This document shows, piece by piece, positions 49,801 through 62,521 of a DNA stretch of 64,000 bases. How positions within the stretch are numbered: position 1 is the first letter of the stretch; each line of letters starts with the position of its first letter. The notes beneath the pieces were generated by a model. It saw nothing but the letters and a program-made list of their open reading frames with translations, made no database searches and was not told where the DNA came from. Origin of the DNA: Brachycybe producta. Its lineage: Eukaryota > Arthropoda > Diplopoda > Playtdesmida > Andrognathidae. The position numbers were made by a program, and so were the translations under genes. The stretch lies in contig JAUPFP010000055.1 in assembly GCA_036925085.1 (NCBI GenBank), positions 744,001 to 808,000 of the forward strand, given 5' to 3'.

Positions 49801-50676
49801 GGAATGCAGGGATGTCTTCAATTCCGGTGTGCACTGCAAGCTTCAAAAGTTACACCCGTTCAAAGTAGGCATCATTGAAGTGTCTAAGCTTGCTCATGGA
49901 TTTGTAACTTCTAAAATTCATTGTAAATGAACTAATTGATGTAGAATGAAGCTGTTAGATTCATTGCATTCCTTAGACATTCAGGAATGCAGGGATGTCT
50001 TCAATTCTGGTTTGCTCTGCAAGCTTCAAAATTTACACGTGTTCATAGTAGGCATCATTGAAGTGTCTAAGCTTGCTCATGGATTTGTAACTTCTAAAAT
50101 TCACTGCAAATGAACTAATTGATGTAGAATGAAGATGTTAGATGCAATGCATTATTTGGACATTCAGGATTGCAGGGATGTCTTCAATTCTGGTGTGCAC
50201 TGCAAGCTTCAAAAGTTACACCCGTTCAAAGTAGGCATCATTGAAGTGTCTAAGCTTGCTCATGTATTTGTAACTTCTAAAATTAATGCAAATGATCTAA
50301 TTGATGCAGAATGAAGCTGTTAGATTCATTACTTTTCTTGGACATTCAGGAATGCAGGGATGTCTTCAATTCCGGTGTGCACTGCAAGCTTCAAAAGTTA
50401 CACCCGTTCAAAGTAGGCATCATTGAAGTGTCTAAGCTTGCAAATGGATGTGTAAATTCTAAAATTCATTGCAAATGAACTAATTGATGTAGAATGAAGT
50501 TGTTAGATGCAATGCATTCCTTGAACATTCAGGAATGCAGGGATGTCTTCAATTCCGGTGTGCACTGCAAGCTTCAAAAGTTACACCCGTTCAAAGTAGG
50601 CATCATTGAAGTGTCTAAGCTTGCAAATGGATGTGTAAATTCTAAAATTCATTGCAAATGATCTAATTGATGTAGA
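46815..50676 (+). repeat. Rearranged third copy of block IV material
   Basis: 46815-48290 follows 38713-40560 but lacks one 372-bp B-A dimer. 48291-49392 follows the 1,468-bp unit but lacks 366 bp (two A): the monomer at 48478 joins an ATGCAGCTG start to a K/D body. 49393-50676 is another incomplete 1,468-type unit. The monomer at 50129 is 182 bp because TTCATTGC has become TTAATGC near 50285. Confidence 0.85.
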
Positions 50677-51962
50677 ACGAAGCTGTTAGATTCATTGCAT
50701 TCCTTGGACATTCAGGAATGCAGGGATGTCTTCAATTCCGGTGTGCACTGCAAGATTCAAAAGTTACACCCGTTCAAAGTAGGCATCATTGAAGTGTCTA
50801 AGCTTGCAAATTGATGTGTAAATTCTAAAATTCATTGGAAATGAACTAATTGATGTAGAATGAAGCTGTTAGATTCAGTGCATTTTTTGGACATTCTGGA
50901 ATGCAGGGATGTCTTCAATTCCGGTGTGCACAGCATGCTTCAAAAGTTACACCAGGTATTTCATTTTTTGCCATTTTTTGAAAAACATCCAATATGGGTA
51001 CTAATAAAAAAATGTCATTTTTGACAATTTTTACTAATTTTTGTAGAATGGAGTTGTTAGATGCATTGCATTCCTTGTACAATCAGGAATGCAGGGATGT
51101 CTTCAATTCCGGTTTGCACTGCAAGATTCAAAAGTTACACCCGTTCAAAGTAGGCATCATTGAAATGTCTAAGCTTGCTCATGGATTTGTAAATTCTAAA
51201 ATTCATTGGAAATGATCTAATTGTTGTAGAATGAAGCTTTTAGATGCAATGCATTTCTTGGACATTCAGGAATGCATGGATGTCTTCAATTCCGGTGTGC
51301 AATGCAAGCTTCAAAAGTTACACCCGTTCAAAGTAGGCATCATTGAAGTGTCTAAGCTTGCAAATGGATGTGTAAATTCTAAAATTCATTGCAAATGAAC
51401 TAATTGATGTAGAATGAAGTTGTTATATGTATTGCAATCCTTGTACAATCAGGAATGCATTGATGTCTTCAATTCCGGTGTGCACTGCAAGATTCAAAAG
51501 TTACACCCGTTCAAAGTAGGCATCATTGAAGTGTCTAAGCTTGCAAATGGATGTGTAAATTCTAAAAATCATTGCAAATGAACTAATTGATGTAGAATGG
51601 AGCTGTTAAATTCATTGCATTCCTTGTACAATCAGGAATGCAGGGATGTCTTCAATTCCGGTGTGCACTGCAAGATTCAAAAGTTACACCCGTTCAAAGT
51701 AGGCATCATTGAAGTGTCTAAGCTTGCAAATGGATGTGTAAATTCTAAAATTCATTGCAAATGAACTAATTGATGTAGAATGAAGCTGTTATATGTATTG
51801 CAATCCTTGTACAATCAGGAATGCATTGATGTCTTCAATTCCGGTGTGCACTGCAAGATTCAAAAGTTACACCCGTTCAAAGTAGGCATCATTGAAGAGT
51901 CTAAGCTTGCAAATGGATGTGTAAATTCTAAAATTCATTGCAAATGAACTAATTGATGTAGA
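50677..51962 (+). repeat. Junction from block IV to a block III-type segment
   Basis: The monomer at 50677 begins like the ACG block IV monomers but ends with GCAAATTGATGTG and CATTGGAAATG, the tail otherwise seen before 9619, 12938, 16067 and 19745. The B at 50860 (188 bp, one T missing in CATTTTTGAC) and the following A monomers then parallel 19745-20665. This is another in-register exchange joining distant parts of the array. Confidence 0.82.
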
Positions 51963-52334
51963 ATGGAGCTGTTAAATTCATTGCATTCCTTGGACATTCA
52001 GGAATGCAGGGATGTCTTCAATTTCGTGTGCACTGCATGCTTCAAAAGTTACACCAGTTATTTCATTTTTTGAAAATTTTTTGAAAAACTTCCAATATGG
52101 GTACTTATGAAAAAATGTCATTTTTTGACAACTTTTACTAACTTTTGTAGAATGGAGCTGTTAGATGCATTGCATTCCTTGTACAATCAGGAATGCATTG
52201 ATGTCTTCAATTCCGGTGTGCACTGCAATATTCAAAAGTTTCACCCGTTCAAAGTAGGCATCATTGAAGTGTCTAAGCTTGCTCATGGATTTGTAACTTC
52301 TAAAATTCATTGAAAATGATCTAATTGATGTAGA
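51963..52334 (+). repeat. Irregular B-A dimer
   Basis: The B at 51963 has an ATGGAGCTGTTAAATTCATT start, a lost base in TTTCGTGTGC, and TTTTGAAAATTTTTTG in place of TTTTGCCATTTTTTG. The two indels cancel, so it is still 189 bp. The A at 52152 has GCAATATTC and AAGTTTCACCC, variants that recur before each 191-bp B in block V. Confidence 0.85.
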
Positions 52335-55308
52335 ATGAAGCTGTTAGATTCATTGCATTCCTTGGACATTCAGGAATGCAGGGATGTCTTCAATTCTGGT
52401 GTGCACTGCATGCTTCAAAAGTTACACCAGTTATTTCATTTTTTGCCATTTTTTGAAAAACTTCCAATTTGGGTACTTATGAAAAAATGTAATTTTTTTT
52501 TACAATTTTTACAAACTTTTGTAGAATGGAGCTGTTAAATGCATTGCATTCCTTGTACAATCAGGAATGCAGGGATGTCTTCAATTCCGGTGTGCACTGC
52601 AAGATTCAAAAGTTACACCCGTTCAAAGTAGGCATCATTGAAGTGTCTAAGCTTGCAAATGGATGTGTAAATTCTAAAATTCATTGGAAATGAACTAATT
52701 GATGTAGAATGAAGCTGTTAGATTCAGTGCATTTTTTGGACATTCTGGAATGCAGGGATGTCTTCAATTCCGGTGTGCACAGCATGCTTCAAAAGTTACA
52801 CCAGTTATTTCATTTTTTGCCATTTTTTGAAAAACTTCCAATATGGGTACTAATAAAAAAATGTCATTGTTTGACAATTTTTACTAATTTTTGTAGAATG
52901 GAGTTGTTAGATGCATTGCATTCCTTGTACAATCAGGAATGCAGGGATGTCTTCAATTCCGGTGTGCACTGCAAGATTCAAAAGTTACACCCGTTCAAAG
53001 TAGGCATCATTGAAGTGTCTAAGCTTGCAAATGGATGTGTAAATTCTAAAATTCATTGGAAATGAACTAATTGATGTAGAATGAAGCTGTTAGATTCAGT
53101 GCATTTTTTGGACATTCTGGAATGCAGGGATGTCTTCAATTCCGGTGTGCACAGCATGCTTCAAAAGTTACACCAGTTATTTCATTTTTTGCCATTTTTT
53201 GAAAAACTTCCAATATGGGTACTAATAAAAAAATGTCATTTTTTGACAATTTTTACTAATTTTTGTAGAATGGAGTTGTTAGATGCATTGCATTCCTTGT
53301 ACAATCAGGAATGCAGGGATGTCTTCAATTCCGGTGTGCACTGCAAGATTCAAAAGTTACACCCGTTCAAAGTAGGCATCATTGAAATCTCTAAGCTTGC
53401 TCATGGATTTGTAAATTCTAAAATTCATTGGAAATGATCTAATTGTTGTAGAATGAAGCTGTTAGATGCATTGCATTCCTTGTACAATCAGGAATGCATT
53501 GATGTCTTCAATTCCGGTGTGCACTGCAATATTCAAAAGTTTCACCCGTTCAAAGTAGGCATCATTGAAGTGTCTAAGCTTGCTCATGGATTTGTAACTT
53601 CTAAAATTCATTGAAAATGATCTAATTGATGTAGAATGAAGCTGTTAGATTCATTGCATTCCTTGGACATTCAGGAATGCAGGGATGTCTTCAATTCTGG
53701 TGTGCACTGCATGCTTCAAAAGTTACACCAGTTATTTCATTTTTTGCCATTTTTTGAAAAACTTCCAATTTGGGTACTTATGAAAAAATGTAATTTTTTT
53801 TTACAATTTTTACAAACTTTTGTAGAATGGAGCTGTTAAATGCATTGCATTCCTTGTACAATCAGGAATGCAGGGATGTCTTCAATTCCGGTGTGCACTG
53901 CAAGATTCAAAAGTTACACCCGTTCAAAGTAGGCATCATTGAAGTGTCTAAGCTTGCAAATGGATGTGTAAATTCTAAAATTCATTGGAAATGAACTAAT
54001 TGATGTAGAATGAAGCTGTTAGATTCAGTGCATTTTTTGGACATTCTGGAATGCAGGGATGTCTTCAATTCCGGTGTGCACAGCATGCTTCAAAAGTTAC
54101 ACCAGTTATTTCATTTTTTGCCATTTTTTGAAAAACTTCCAATATGGGTACTAATAAAAAAATGTCATTGTTTGACAATTTTTACTAATTTTTGTAGAAT
54201 GGAGTTGTTAGATGCATTGCATTCCTTGTACAATCAGGAATGCAGGGATGTCTTCAATTCCGGTGTGCACTGCAAGATTCAAAAGTTACACCCGTTCAAA
54301 GTAGGCATCATTGAAGTGTCTAAGCTTGCAAATGGATGTGTAAATTCTAAAATTCATTGGAAATGAACTAATTGATGTAGAATGAAGCTGTTAGATTCAG
54401 TGCATTTTTTGGACATTCTGGAATGCAGGGATGTCTTCAATTCCGGTGTGCACAGCATGCTTCAAAAGTTACACCAGTTATTTCATTTTTTGCCATTTTT
54501 TGAAAAACTTCCAATATGGGTACTAATAAAAAAATGTCATTGTTTGACAATTTTTACTAATTTTTGTAGAATGGAGTTGTTAGATGCATTGCATTCCTTG
54601 TACAATCAGGAATGCAGGGATGTCTTCAATTCCGGTGTGCACTGCAAGATTCAAAAGTTACACCCGTTCAAAGTAGGCATCATTGAAGTGTCTAAGCTTG
54701 CAAATGGATGTGTAAATTCTAAAATTCATTGGAAATGAACTAATTGATGTAGAATGAAGCTGTTAGATTCAGTGCATTTTTTGGACATTCTGGAATGCAG
54801 GGATGTCTTCAATTCTGGTGTGCACAGCATGCTTCAAAAGTTACACCAGTTATTTCATTTTTTGCCATTTTTTGAAAAACTTCCAATATGGGTACTAATA
54901 AAAAAATGTCATTTTTTGACAATTTTTACTAATTTTTGTAGAATGGAGTTGTTAGATGCATTGCATTCCTTGTACAATCAGGAATGCAGGGATGTCTTCA
55001 ATTCCGGTGTGCACTGCAAGATTCAAAAGTTACACCCGTTCAAAGTAGGCATCATTGAAATCTCTAAGCTTGCTCATGGATTTGTAAATTCTAAAATTCA
55101 TTGGAAATGATCTAATTGTTGTAGAATGAAGCTGTTAGATGCATTGCATTCCTTGTACAATCAGGAATGCATTGATGTCTTCAATTCCGGTGTGCACTGC
55201 AATATTCAAAAGTTTCACCCGTTCAAAGTAGGCATCATTGAAGTGTCTAAGCTTGCTCATGGATTTGTAACTTCTAAAATTCATTGAAAATGATCTAATT
55301 GATGTAGA
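52335..55308 (+). repeat. Block V dimer-rich units (1,301 and 1,673 bp)
   Basis: Each unit starts with a 191-bp B (52335, 53636) whose A/T dyad is changed to GTAATTTTTTTTTAC. B-A dimers then carry GATTCAGTGCATTTTTTGG and GCACAGCATGC. The first unit has two such dimers and the second has three, so it is exactly 372 bp longer. Each ends with one A of the GCAATATTC type. Strings of 118-codon open frames here simply mirror the 372-bp period. Confidence 0.9.
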
Positions 55309-58300
55309 ATGAAGCTGTTAGATTCATTGCATTCCTTGGACATTCAGGAATGCAGGGATGTCTTCAATTCTGGTGTGCACTGCATGCTTCAAAAGTTACA
55401 CCAGTTATTTCATTTTTTGCCATTTTTTGAAAAACTTCCAATTTGGGTACTTATGAAAAAATGTAATTTTTTTTTACAATTTTTACAAACTTTTGTAGAA
55501 TGGAGCTGTTAAATGCATTGCATTCCTTGTACAATCAGGAATGCAGGGATGTCTTCAATTCCGGTGTGCACTGCAAGATTCAAAAGTTACACCCGTTCAA
55601 AGTAGGCATCATTGAAGTGTCTAAGCTTGCAAATGGATGTGTAAATTCTAAAATTCATTGGAAATGAACTAATTGATGTAGAATGAAGCTGTTAGATTCA
55701 GTGCATTTTTTGGACATTCTGGAATGCAGGGATGTCTTCAATTCCGGTGTGCACAGCATGCTTCAAAAGTTACACCAGTTATTTCATTTTTTGCCATTTT
55801 TTGAAAAACTTCCAATATGGGTACTAATAAAAAAATGTCATTGTTTGACAATTTTTACTAATTTTTGTAGAATGGAGTTGTTAGATGCATTGCATTCCTT
55901 GTACAATCAGGAATGCAGGGATGTCTTCAATTCCGGTGTGCACTGCAAGATTCAAAAGTTACACCCGTTCAAAGTAGGCATCATTGAAGTGTCTAAGCTT
56001 GCAAATGGATGTGTAAATTCTAAAATTCATTGGAAATGAACTAATTGATGTAGAATGAAGCTGTTAGATTCAGTGCATTTTTTGGACATTCTGGAATGCA
56101 GGGATGTCTTCAATTCCGGTGTGCACAGCATGCTTCAAAAGTTACACCAGTTATTTCATTTTTTGCCATTTTTTGAAAAACTTCCAATATGGGTACTAAT
56201 AAAAAAATGTCATTTTTTGACAATTTTTACTAATTTTTGTAGAATGGAGTTGTTAGATGCATTGCATTCCTTGTACAATCAGGAATGCAGGGATGTCTTC
56301 AATTCCGGTGTGCACTGCAAGATTCAAAAGTTACACCCGTTCAAAGTAGGCATCATTGAAATCTCTAAGCTTGCTCATGGATTTGTAAATTCTAAAATTC
56401 ATTGGAAATGATCTAATTGTTGTAGAATGAAGCTTTTAGATGCAATGCATTTCTTGGACATTCAGGAATGCATGGATGTCTTCAATTCCGGTGTGCACTG
56501 TAAGCTTCAAAAGTTACACCCGTTCAAAGTACTCATCATTGAAGTGTCTAAGCTTGCTCATGGGTTTGTAACTTCTAAAATTCATTGCAAATGATCTAAT
56601 TGTTGTAGAATGAAGTTGTTAGATTAATTGCATTCCTTGGACATTCAGGAATGCAGGGATGTCTTCAATTCCGGTGTGCACTGCATGCTTCAAAAGTTAC
56701 ACCAGTTATTTCATTTTTGCCATTTTTTGAAAAACTTCTAATATGGGGTACTTATGAATAAATGTCATTTTTTGACAATTTTTACTAATTTTTGTAGAAT
56801 GGAACTGTTAGATGCATTGCATTCCTTGTACAATCAGGAATGCATTGATGTCTTCAATTCCGGTGTGCACTGCAAGATTCCAAAGTTACACCTGTTCAAA
56901 GTAGGCATCATTGAAGTGTCTAAGCTTGCTCATGGATTTGTAACTTCTAAAATTCATTGCAAATGAACTAATTGATGTAGAATGAAGCTGTTAATTTCAT
57001 TGCATTCCTTGGACATTCAGGAATGCAGGGATGTCTTCAATTCCGGTGTGCACTGCAAGCTTCTAAAGTTACACCCGTTCAAAGTAGGCATCATTGAAGT
57101 GTCTATGCTTGCTCATGGATTTGTAACTTCTAAAATTCACTGCAAATGAACTAATTGATGTAGAATGAAGATGTTAGATGCAATGCATTCCTTGGACATT
57201 CAGGATTGCAGGGATGTCTTCAATTCTGGTGTGCACTGCAAGCTTCAAAAGTTACACCCATTCAAAGTAGGCATCATTGAAGTGTCTAAGCTTGCTCATG
57301 TATTTGTAACTTCTAAAATTCATTGCAAATGATCTAATTGATGCAGAATGAAGCTGTTAGATTCATTACTTTTCTTGGACATTCAGGAATGCAGGGATGT
57401 TTTCAATTCCGGTGTGCACTGCATGCTTCAAAAGTTACACCAGTTATTTCATTTTTGCCATTTTTTGAAAAACTTCTAATATGGGGTACTTATGAAAAAA
57501 TGTCATTTTTTGACAATTTTTACTAATTTTTGTAGAATGGAACTGTTAGATGCATTGCATTCCTTGTACAATCAGGAATGCATTGATGTCTTCAATTCCG
57601 GTGTGCACTGCAAGATTCCAAAGTTACACCCGTTCAAAGTAGGCATCATTGAAGTGTCTAAGCTTGCTCATGGATTTGTAACTTCTAAAATTCATTGCAA
57701 ATGAACTAATTGATGTAGAATGAAGCTGTTAGATTCAGTGCATTTTTTGGACATTCTGGAATGCAGGGATGTCTTCAATTCCGGTGTGCACAGCATGCTT
57801 CAAAAGTTACACCAGTTATTTCATTTTTTGCCATTTTTTGAAAAACTTCCAATATGGGTACTAATAAAAAAATGTCATTGTTTGACAATTTTTACTAATT
57901 TTTGTAGAATGGAGTTGTTAGATGCATTGCATTCCTTGTACAATCAGGAATGCAGGGATGTCTTCAATTCCGGTGTGCACTGCAAGATTCAAAAGTTACA
58001 CCCGTTCAAAGTAGGCATCATTGAAGTGTCTAAGCTTGCAAATGGATGTGTAAATTCTAAAATTCATTGGAAATGAACTAATTGATGTAGAATGAAGCTG
58101 TTAGATTCAGTGCATTTTTTGGACATTCTGGAATGCAGGGATGTCTTCAATTCCGGTGTGCACAGCATGCTTCAAAAGTTACACCAGTTATTTCATTTTT
58201 TGCCATTTTTTGAAAAACTTCCAATATGGGTACTAATAAAAAAATGTCATTTTTTGACAATTTTTACTAATTTTTGTAGAATGGAGTTGTTAGATGCATT

Positions 58301-58646
58301 GCATTCCTTGTACAATCAGGAATGCAGGGATGTCTTCAATTCCGGTGTGCACTGCAAGATTCAAAAGTTACACCCGTTCAAAGTAGGCATCATTGAAATC
58401 TCTAAGCTTGCTCATGGATTTGTAAATTCTAAAATTCATTGGAAATGATCTAATTGTTGTAGAATGAAGCTGTTAGATGCATTGCATTCCTTGTACAATC
58501 AGGAATGCATTGATGTCTTCAATTCCGGTGTGCACTGCAATATTCAAAAGTTTCACCCGTTCAAAGTAGGCATCATTGAAGTGTCTAAGCTTGCTCATGG
58601 ATTTGTAACTTCTAAAATTCATTGAAAATGATCTAATTGATGTAGA
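55309..58646 (+). repeat. 3,338-bp unit, copy 1 (18 monomers)
   Basis: The composition is one 191-bp B, six 189-bp B and eleven A, totalling 3,338 bp. It combines a block V dimer unit with monomers of block III type: TTAGATTAATTGC joined to a B tail at 56610, GGGGTACTTATG, ATGAAGATG, and TTACTTTTC on a B at 57348. Confidence 0.9.
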
Positions 58647-61057
58647 ATGAAGCTGTTAGATTCATTGCATTCCTTGGACATTCAGGAATGCAGGGATGTC
58701 TTCAATTCTGGTGTGCACTGCATGCTTCAAAAGTTACACCAGTTATTTCATTTTTTGCCATTTTTTGAAAAACTTCCAATTTGGGTACTTATGAAAAAAT
58801 GTAATTTTTTTTTACAATTTTTACAAACTTTTGTAGAATGGAGCTGTTAAATGCATTGCATTCCTTGTACAATCAGGAATGCAGGGATGTCTTCAATTCC
58901 GGTGTGCACTGCAAGATTCAAAAGTTACACCCGTTCAAAGTAGGCATCATTGAAGTGTCTAAGCTTGCAAATGGATGTGTAAATTCTAAAATTCATTGGA
59001 AATGAACTAATTGATGTAGAATGAAGCTGTTAGATTCAGTGCATTTTTTGGATATTCTGGAATGCAGGGATGTCTTCAATTCCGGTGTGCACAGCATGCT
59101 TCAAAAGTTACACCAGTTATTTCATTTTTTGCCATTTTTTGAAAAACTTCCAATATGGGTACTAATAAAAAAATGTCATTGTTTGACAATTTTTACTAAT
59201 TTTTGTAGAATGGAGTTGTTAGATGCATTGCATTCCTTGTACAATCAGGAATGCAGGGATGTCTTCAATTCCGGTGTGCACTGCAAGATTCAAAAGTTAC
59301 ACCCATTCAAAGTAGGCATCATTGAAGTGTCTAAGCTTGCAAATGGATGTGTAAATTCTAAAATTCATTGGAAATGAACTAATTGATGTAGAATGAAGCT
59401 GTTAGATTCAGTGCATTTTTTGGACATTCTGGAATGCAGGGATGTCTTCAATTCCGGTGTGCACAGCATGCTTCAAAAGTTACACCAGTTATTTCATTTT
59501 TTGCCATTTTTTGAAAAACTTCCAATATGGGTACTAATAAAAAAATGTCATTTTTTGACAATTTTTACTAATTTTTGTAGAATGGAGTTGTTAGATGCAT
59601 TGCATTCCTTGTACAATCAGGAATGCAGGGATGTCTTCAATTCCGGTGTGCACTGCAAGATTCAAAAGTTACACCCGTTCAAAGTAGGCATCATTGAAAT
59701 CTCTAAGCTTGCTCATGGATTTGTAAATTCTAAAATTCATTGGAAATGATCTAATTGTTGTAGAATGAAGCTTTTAGATGCAATGCATTTCTTGGACATT
59801 CAGGAATGCATGGATGTCTTCAATTCCGGTGTGCACTGCAAGCTTCAAAAGTTACACCCGTTCAAAGTACTCATCATTGAAGTGTCTAAGCTTGCTCATG
59901 GGTTTGTAACTTCTAAAATTCATTGCAAATGATCTAATTGTTGTAGAATGAAGTTGTTAGATTAATTGCATTCCTTGGACATTCAGGAATGCAGGGATGT
60001 CTTCAATTCCGGTGTGCACTGCATGCTTCAAAAGTTACACCAGTTATTTCATTTTTGCCATTTTTTGAAAAACTTCTAATATGGGGTACTTATGAATAAA
60101 TGTCATTTTTTGACAATTTTTACTAATTTTTGTAGAATGGAACTGTTAGATGCATTGCATTCCTTGTACAATCAGGAATGCATTGATGTCTTCAATTCCG
60201 GTGTGCACTGCAAGATTCCAAAGTTACACCTGTTCAAAGTAGGCATCATTGAAGTGTCTAAGCTTGCTCATGGATTTGTAACTTCTAAAATTCATTGCAA
60301 ATGAACTAATTGATGTAGAATGAAGCTGTTAATTTCATTGCATTCCTTGGACATTCAGGAATGCAGGGATGTCTTCAATTCCGGTGTGCACTGCAAGCTT
60401 CTAAAGTTACACCCGTTCAAAGTAGGCATCATTGAAGTGTCTATGCTTGCTCATGGATTTGTAACTTCTAAAATTCACTGCAAATGAACTAATTGATGTA
60501 GAATGAAGATGTTAGATGCAATGCATTCCTTGGACATTCAGGATTGCAGGGATGTCTTCAATTCTGGTGTGCACTGCAAGCTTCAAAAGTTACACCCATT
60601 CAAAGTAGGCATCATTGAAGTGTCTAAGCTTGCTCATGTATTTGTAACTTCTAAAATTCATTGCAAATGATCTAATTGATGCAGAATGAAGCTGTTAGAT
60701 TCATTACTTTTCTTGGACATTCAGGAATGCAGGGATGTTTTCAATTCCGGTGTGCACTGCATGCTTCAAAAGTTACACCAGTTATTTCATTTTTGCCATT
60801 TTTTGAAAAACTTCTAATATGGGGTACTTATGAAAAAATGTCATTTTTTGACAATTTTTACTAATTTTTGTAGAATGGAACTGTTAGATGCATTGCATTC
60901 CTTGTACAATCAGGAATGCATTGATGTCTTCAATTCCGGTGTGCACTGCAAGATTCCAAAGTTACACCCGTTCAAAGTAGGCATCATTGAAGTGTCTAAG
61001 CTTGCTCATGGATTTTTAACTTCTAAAATTCATTGCAAATGAACTAATTGATGTAGA
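58647..61057 (+). repeat. 3,338-bp unit, copy 2 (truncated)
   Basis: All boundaries from 58647 to 60875 match those of copy 1 at +3,338 bp. Substitutions are rare, for example GGATATTCTGG near 59050, ACACCCATTC near 59300 and GGATTTTTAAC near 61012. The match stops at 61058, where copy 1 continues with a B and this copy continues with A monomers. Confidence 0.9.
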
Positions 61058-61606
61058 ATGAAGCTGTTAATTTCATTGCATTCCTTGGACATTCAGGAAT
61101 GCAGGGATGTCTTCAATTCCGGTGTGCACTGCAAGATTCAAAAGTTACACCCGTTCAAAGTAGGCATCATTGAAGTGTCTAAGCTGGCAAATAGATGTGT
61201 AAATTCTAAAATTCATTGCAAATGAACTAATTGATGTAGAATGAAGCTGTTAGATGCAATGCATTCCTTTGACATTCAGGAATGCATGCATGTCTTCAAT
61301 TCCGGTGTGCACTGCAAGCTTCAAATGTTACACCCGTTCAAAGTAGGCATCATTGAAGTGTTTAAACTGGCTCATGGATTTGTAACTTCTAAAATTCACT
61401 GCAAATGAACTAATTGATGTAGAATGAAGTTGTTAGATGCAATGCATTCCTTGGACATTCAGGAATGCAGGGATGTCTCCAATTCTGGTGTGCACTGCAA
61501 GCTTCAAAAGTTACACCCGTTCAAAGTAGGCAACATTGAAGTGTCTAAGCTTGCTCATGGATTTGTAACTTCTAAAATTCATTGCAAATGATCTAATTGA
61601 TGTAGA
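61058..61606 (+). repeat. Three divergent A monomers
   Basis: Boundaries are 61058, 61241 and 61424. Private changes include GGCAAATAGATGTG, CTTCAAATGTTACACC, GTGTTTAAACTGGC and GGCAACATTGAAG. They resemble the block I monomers at 190 and 1303 (ATTCCTTTGACATTC, GCATGCATG) rather than adjacent block V copies. Confidence 0.8.
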
Positions 61607-62521
61607 ATGGAGCTGTTAAATGCATTGCATTCCTTGTACAATCAGGAATGCAGGGATGTCTTCCATTCCGGTGTGCACTGCAAGATTCAAAAGTTACACC
61701 CGTTCAAAGTAGGCATCATTGAAGTGTCTAAGCTTGCAAATGGATGTGTAAATTCTAAAATTCATTGCAAATGAACTAATTGATGTAGAATGAAGTTGTT
61801 ATATGCATTGCAATCCTTGTACAATCAGGAATGCATTGATGTCTTCAATTTCGGTGTGCACTGCAAGATTCAAAAGTTACACCCGTTCAAAGTAGGCATC
61901 ATTGAAGTGTCTAAGCTTGCAAATGGATGTGTAAATTCTAAAATTCATTGCAAATGAACTAATTGTTGTAGAATGGAGCTGTTAAATGCATTGCATTCCT
62001 TGTACAATCAGGAATGCAGGGATGTCTTCCATTCCGGTGTGCACTGCAAGATTCAAAAGTTACACCCGTTCAAAGTAGGCATCATTGAAGTGTCTAAGCT
62101 TGCAAATGGATGTGTAAATTCTAAAATTCATTGCAAATGAACTAATTGATGTAGAATGAAGTTGTTATATGCATTGCAATCCTTGTACAATCAGGAATGC
62201 ATTGATGTCTTCAATTTCGGTGTGCACTGCAAGATTCAAAAGTTACACCCGTTCAAAGTAGGCATCATTGAAGTGTCTAAGCTTGCAAATGGATGTGTAA
62301 ATTCTAAAATTCATTGCAAATGAACTAATTGTTGTAGAATGGAGCTGTTAAATGCATTGCATTCCTTGTACAATCAGGAATGCAGGGATGTCTTCCATTC
62401 CGGTGTGCACTGCAAGATTCAAAAGTTACACCCGTTCAAAGTAGGCATCATTGAAGTGTCTAAGCTTGCAAATGGATGTGTAAATTCTAAAATTCATTGC
62501 AAATGAACTAATTGATGTAGA
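61607..62521 (+). repeat. 366-bp A-A dimer, two and a half copies
   Basis: Monomers at 61607, 61973 and 62339 share the private GTCTTCCATTCCGG. Those at 61790 and 62156 share ATGAAGTTGTTATATGC with ATTTCGGTGTGC. The junction before 61973 and 62339 reads AATTGTTGTAG. This is a composite built only from A monomers, unlike the B-A dimers elsewhere, and the copies look identical by eye. Confidence 0.9.

Noticed and set aside
50286..50293. Perfect ATGCAAAT octamer as a regulatory site
   Set aside because: It occurs by a one-base deletion and a substitution in a single monomer, with no gene nearby.
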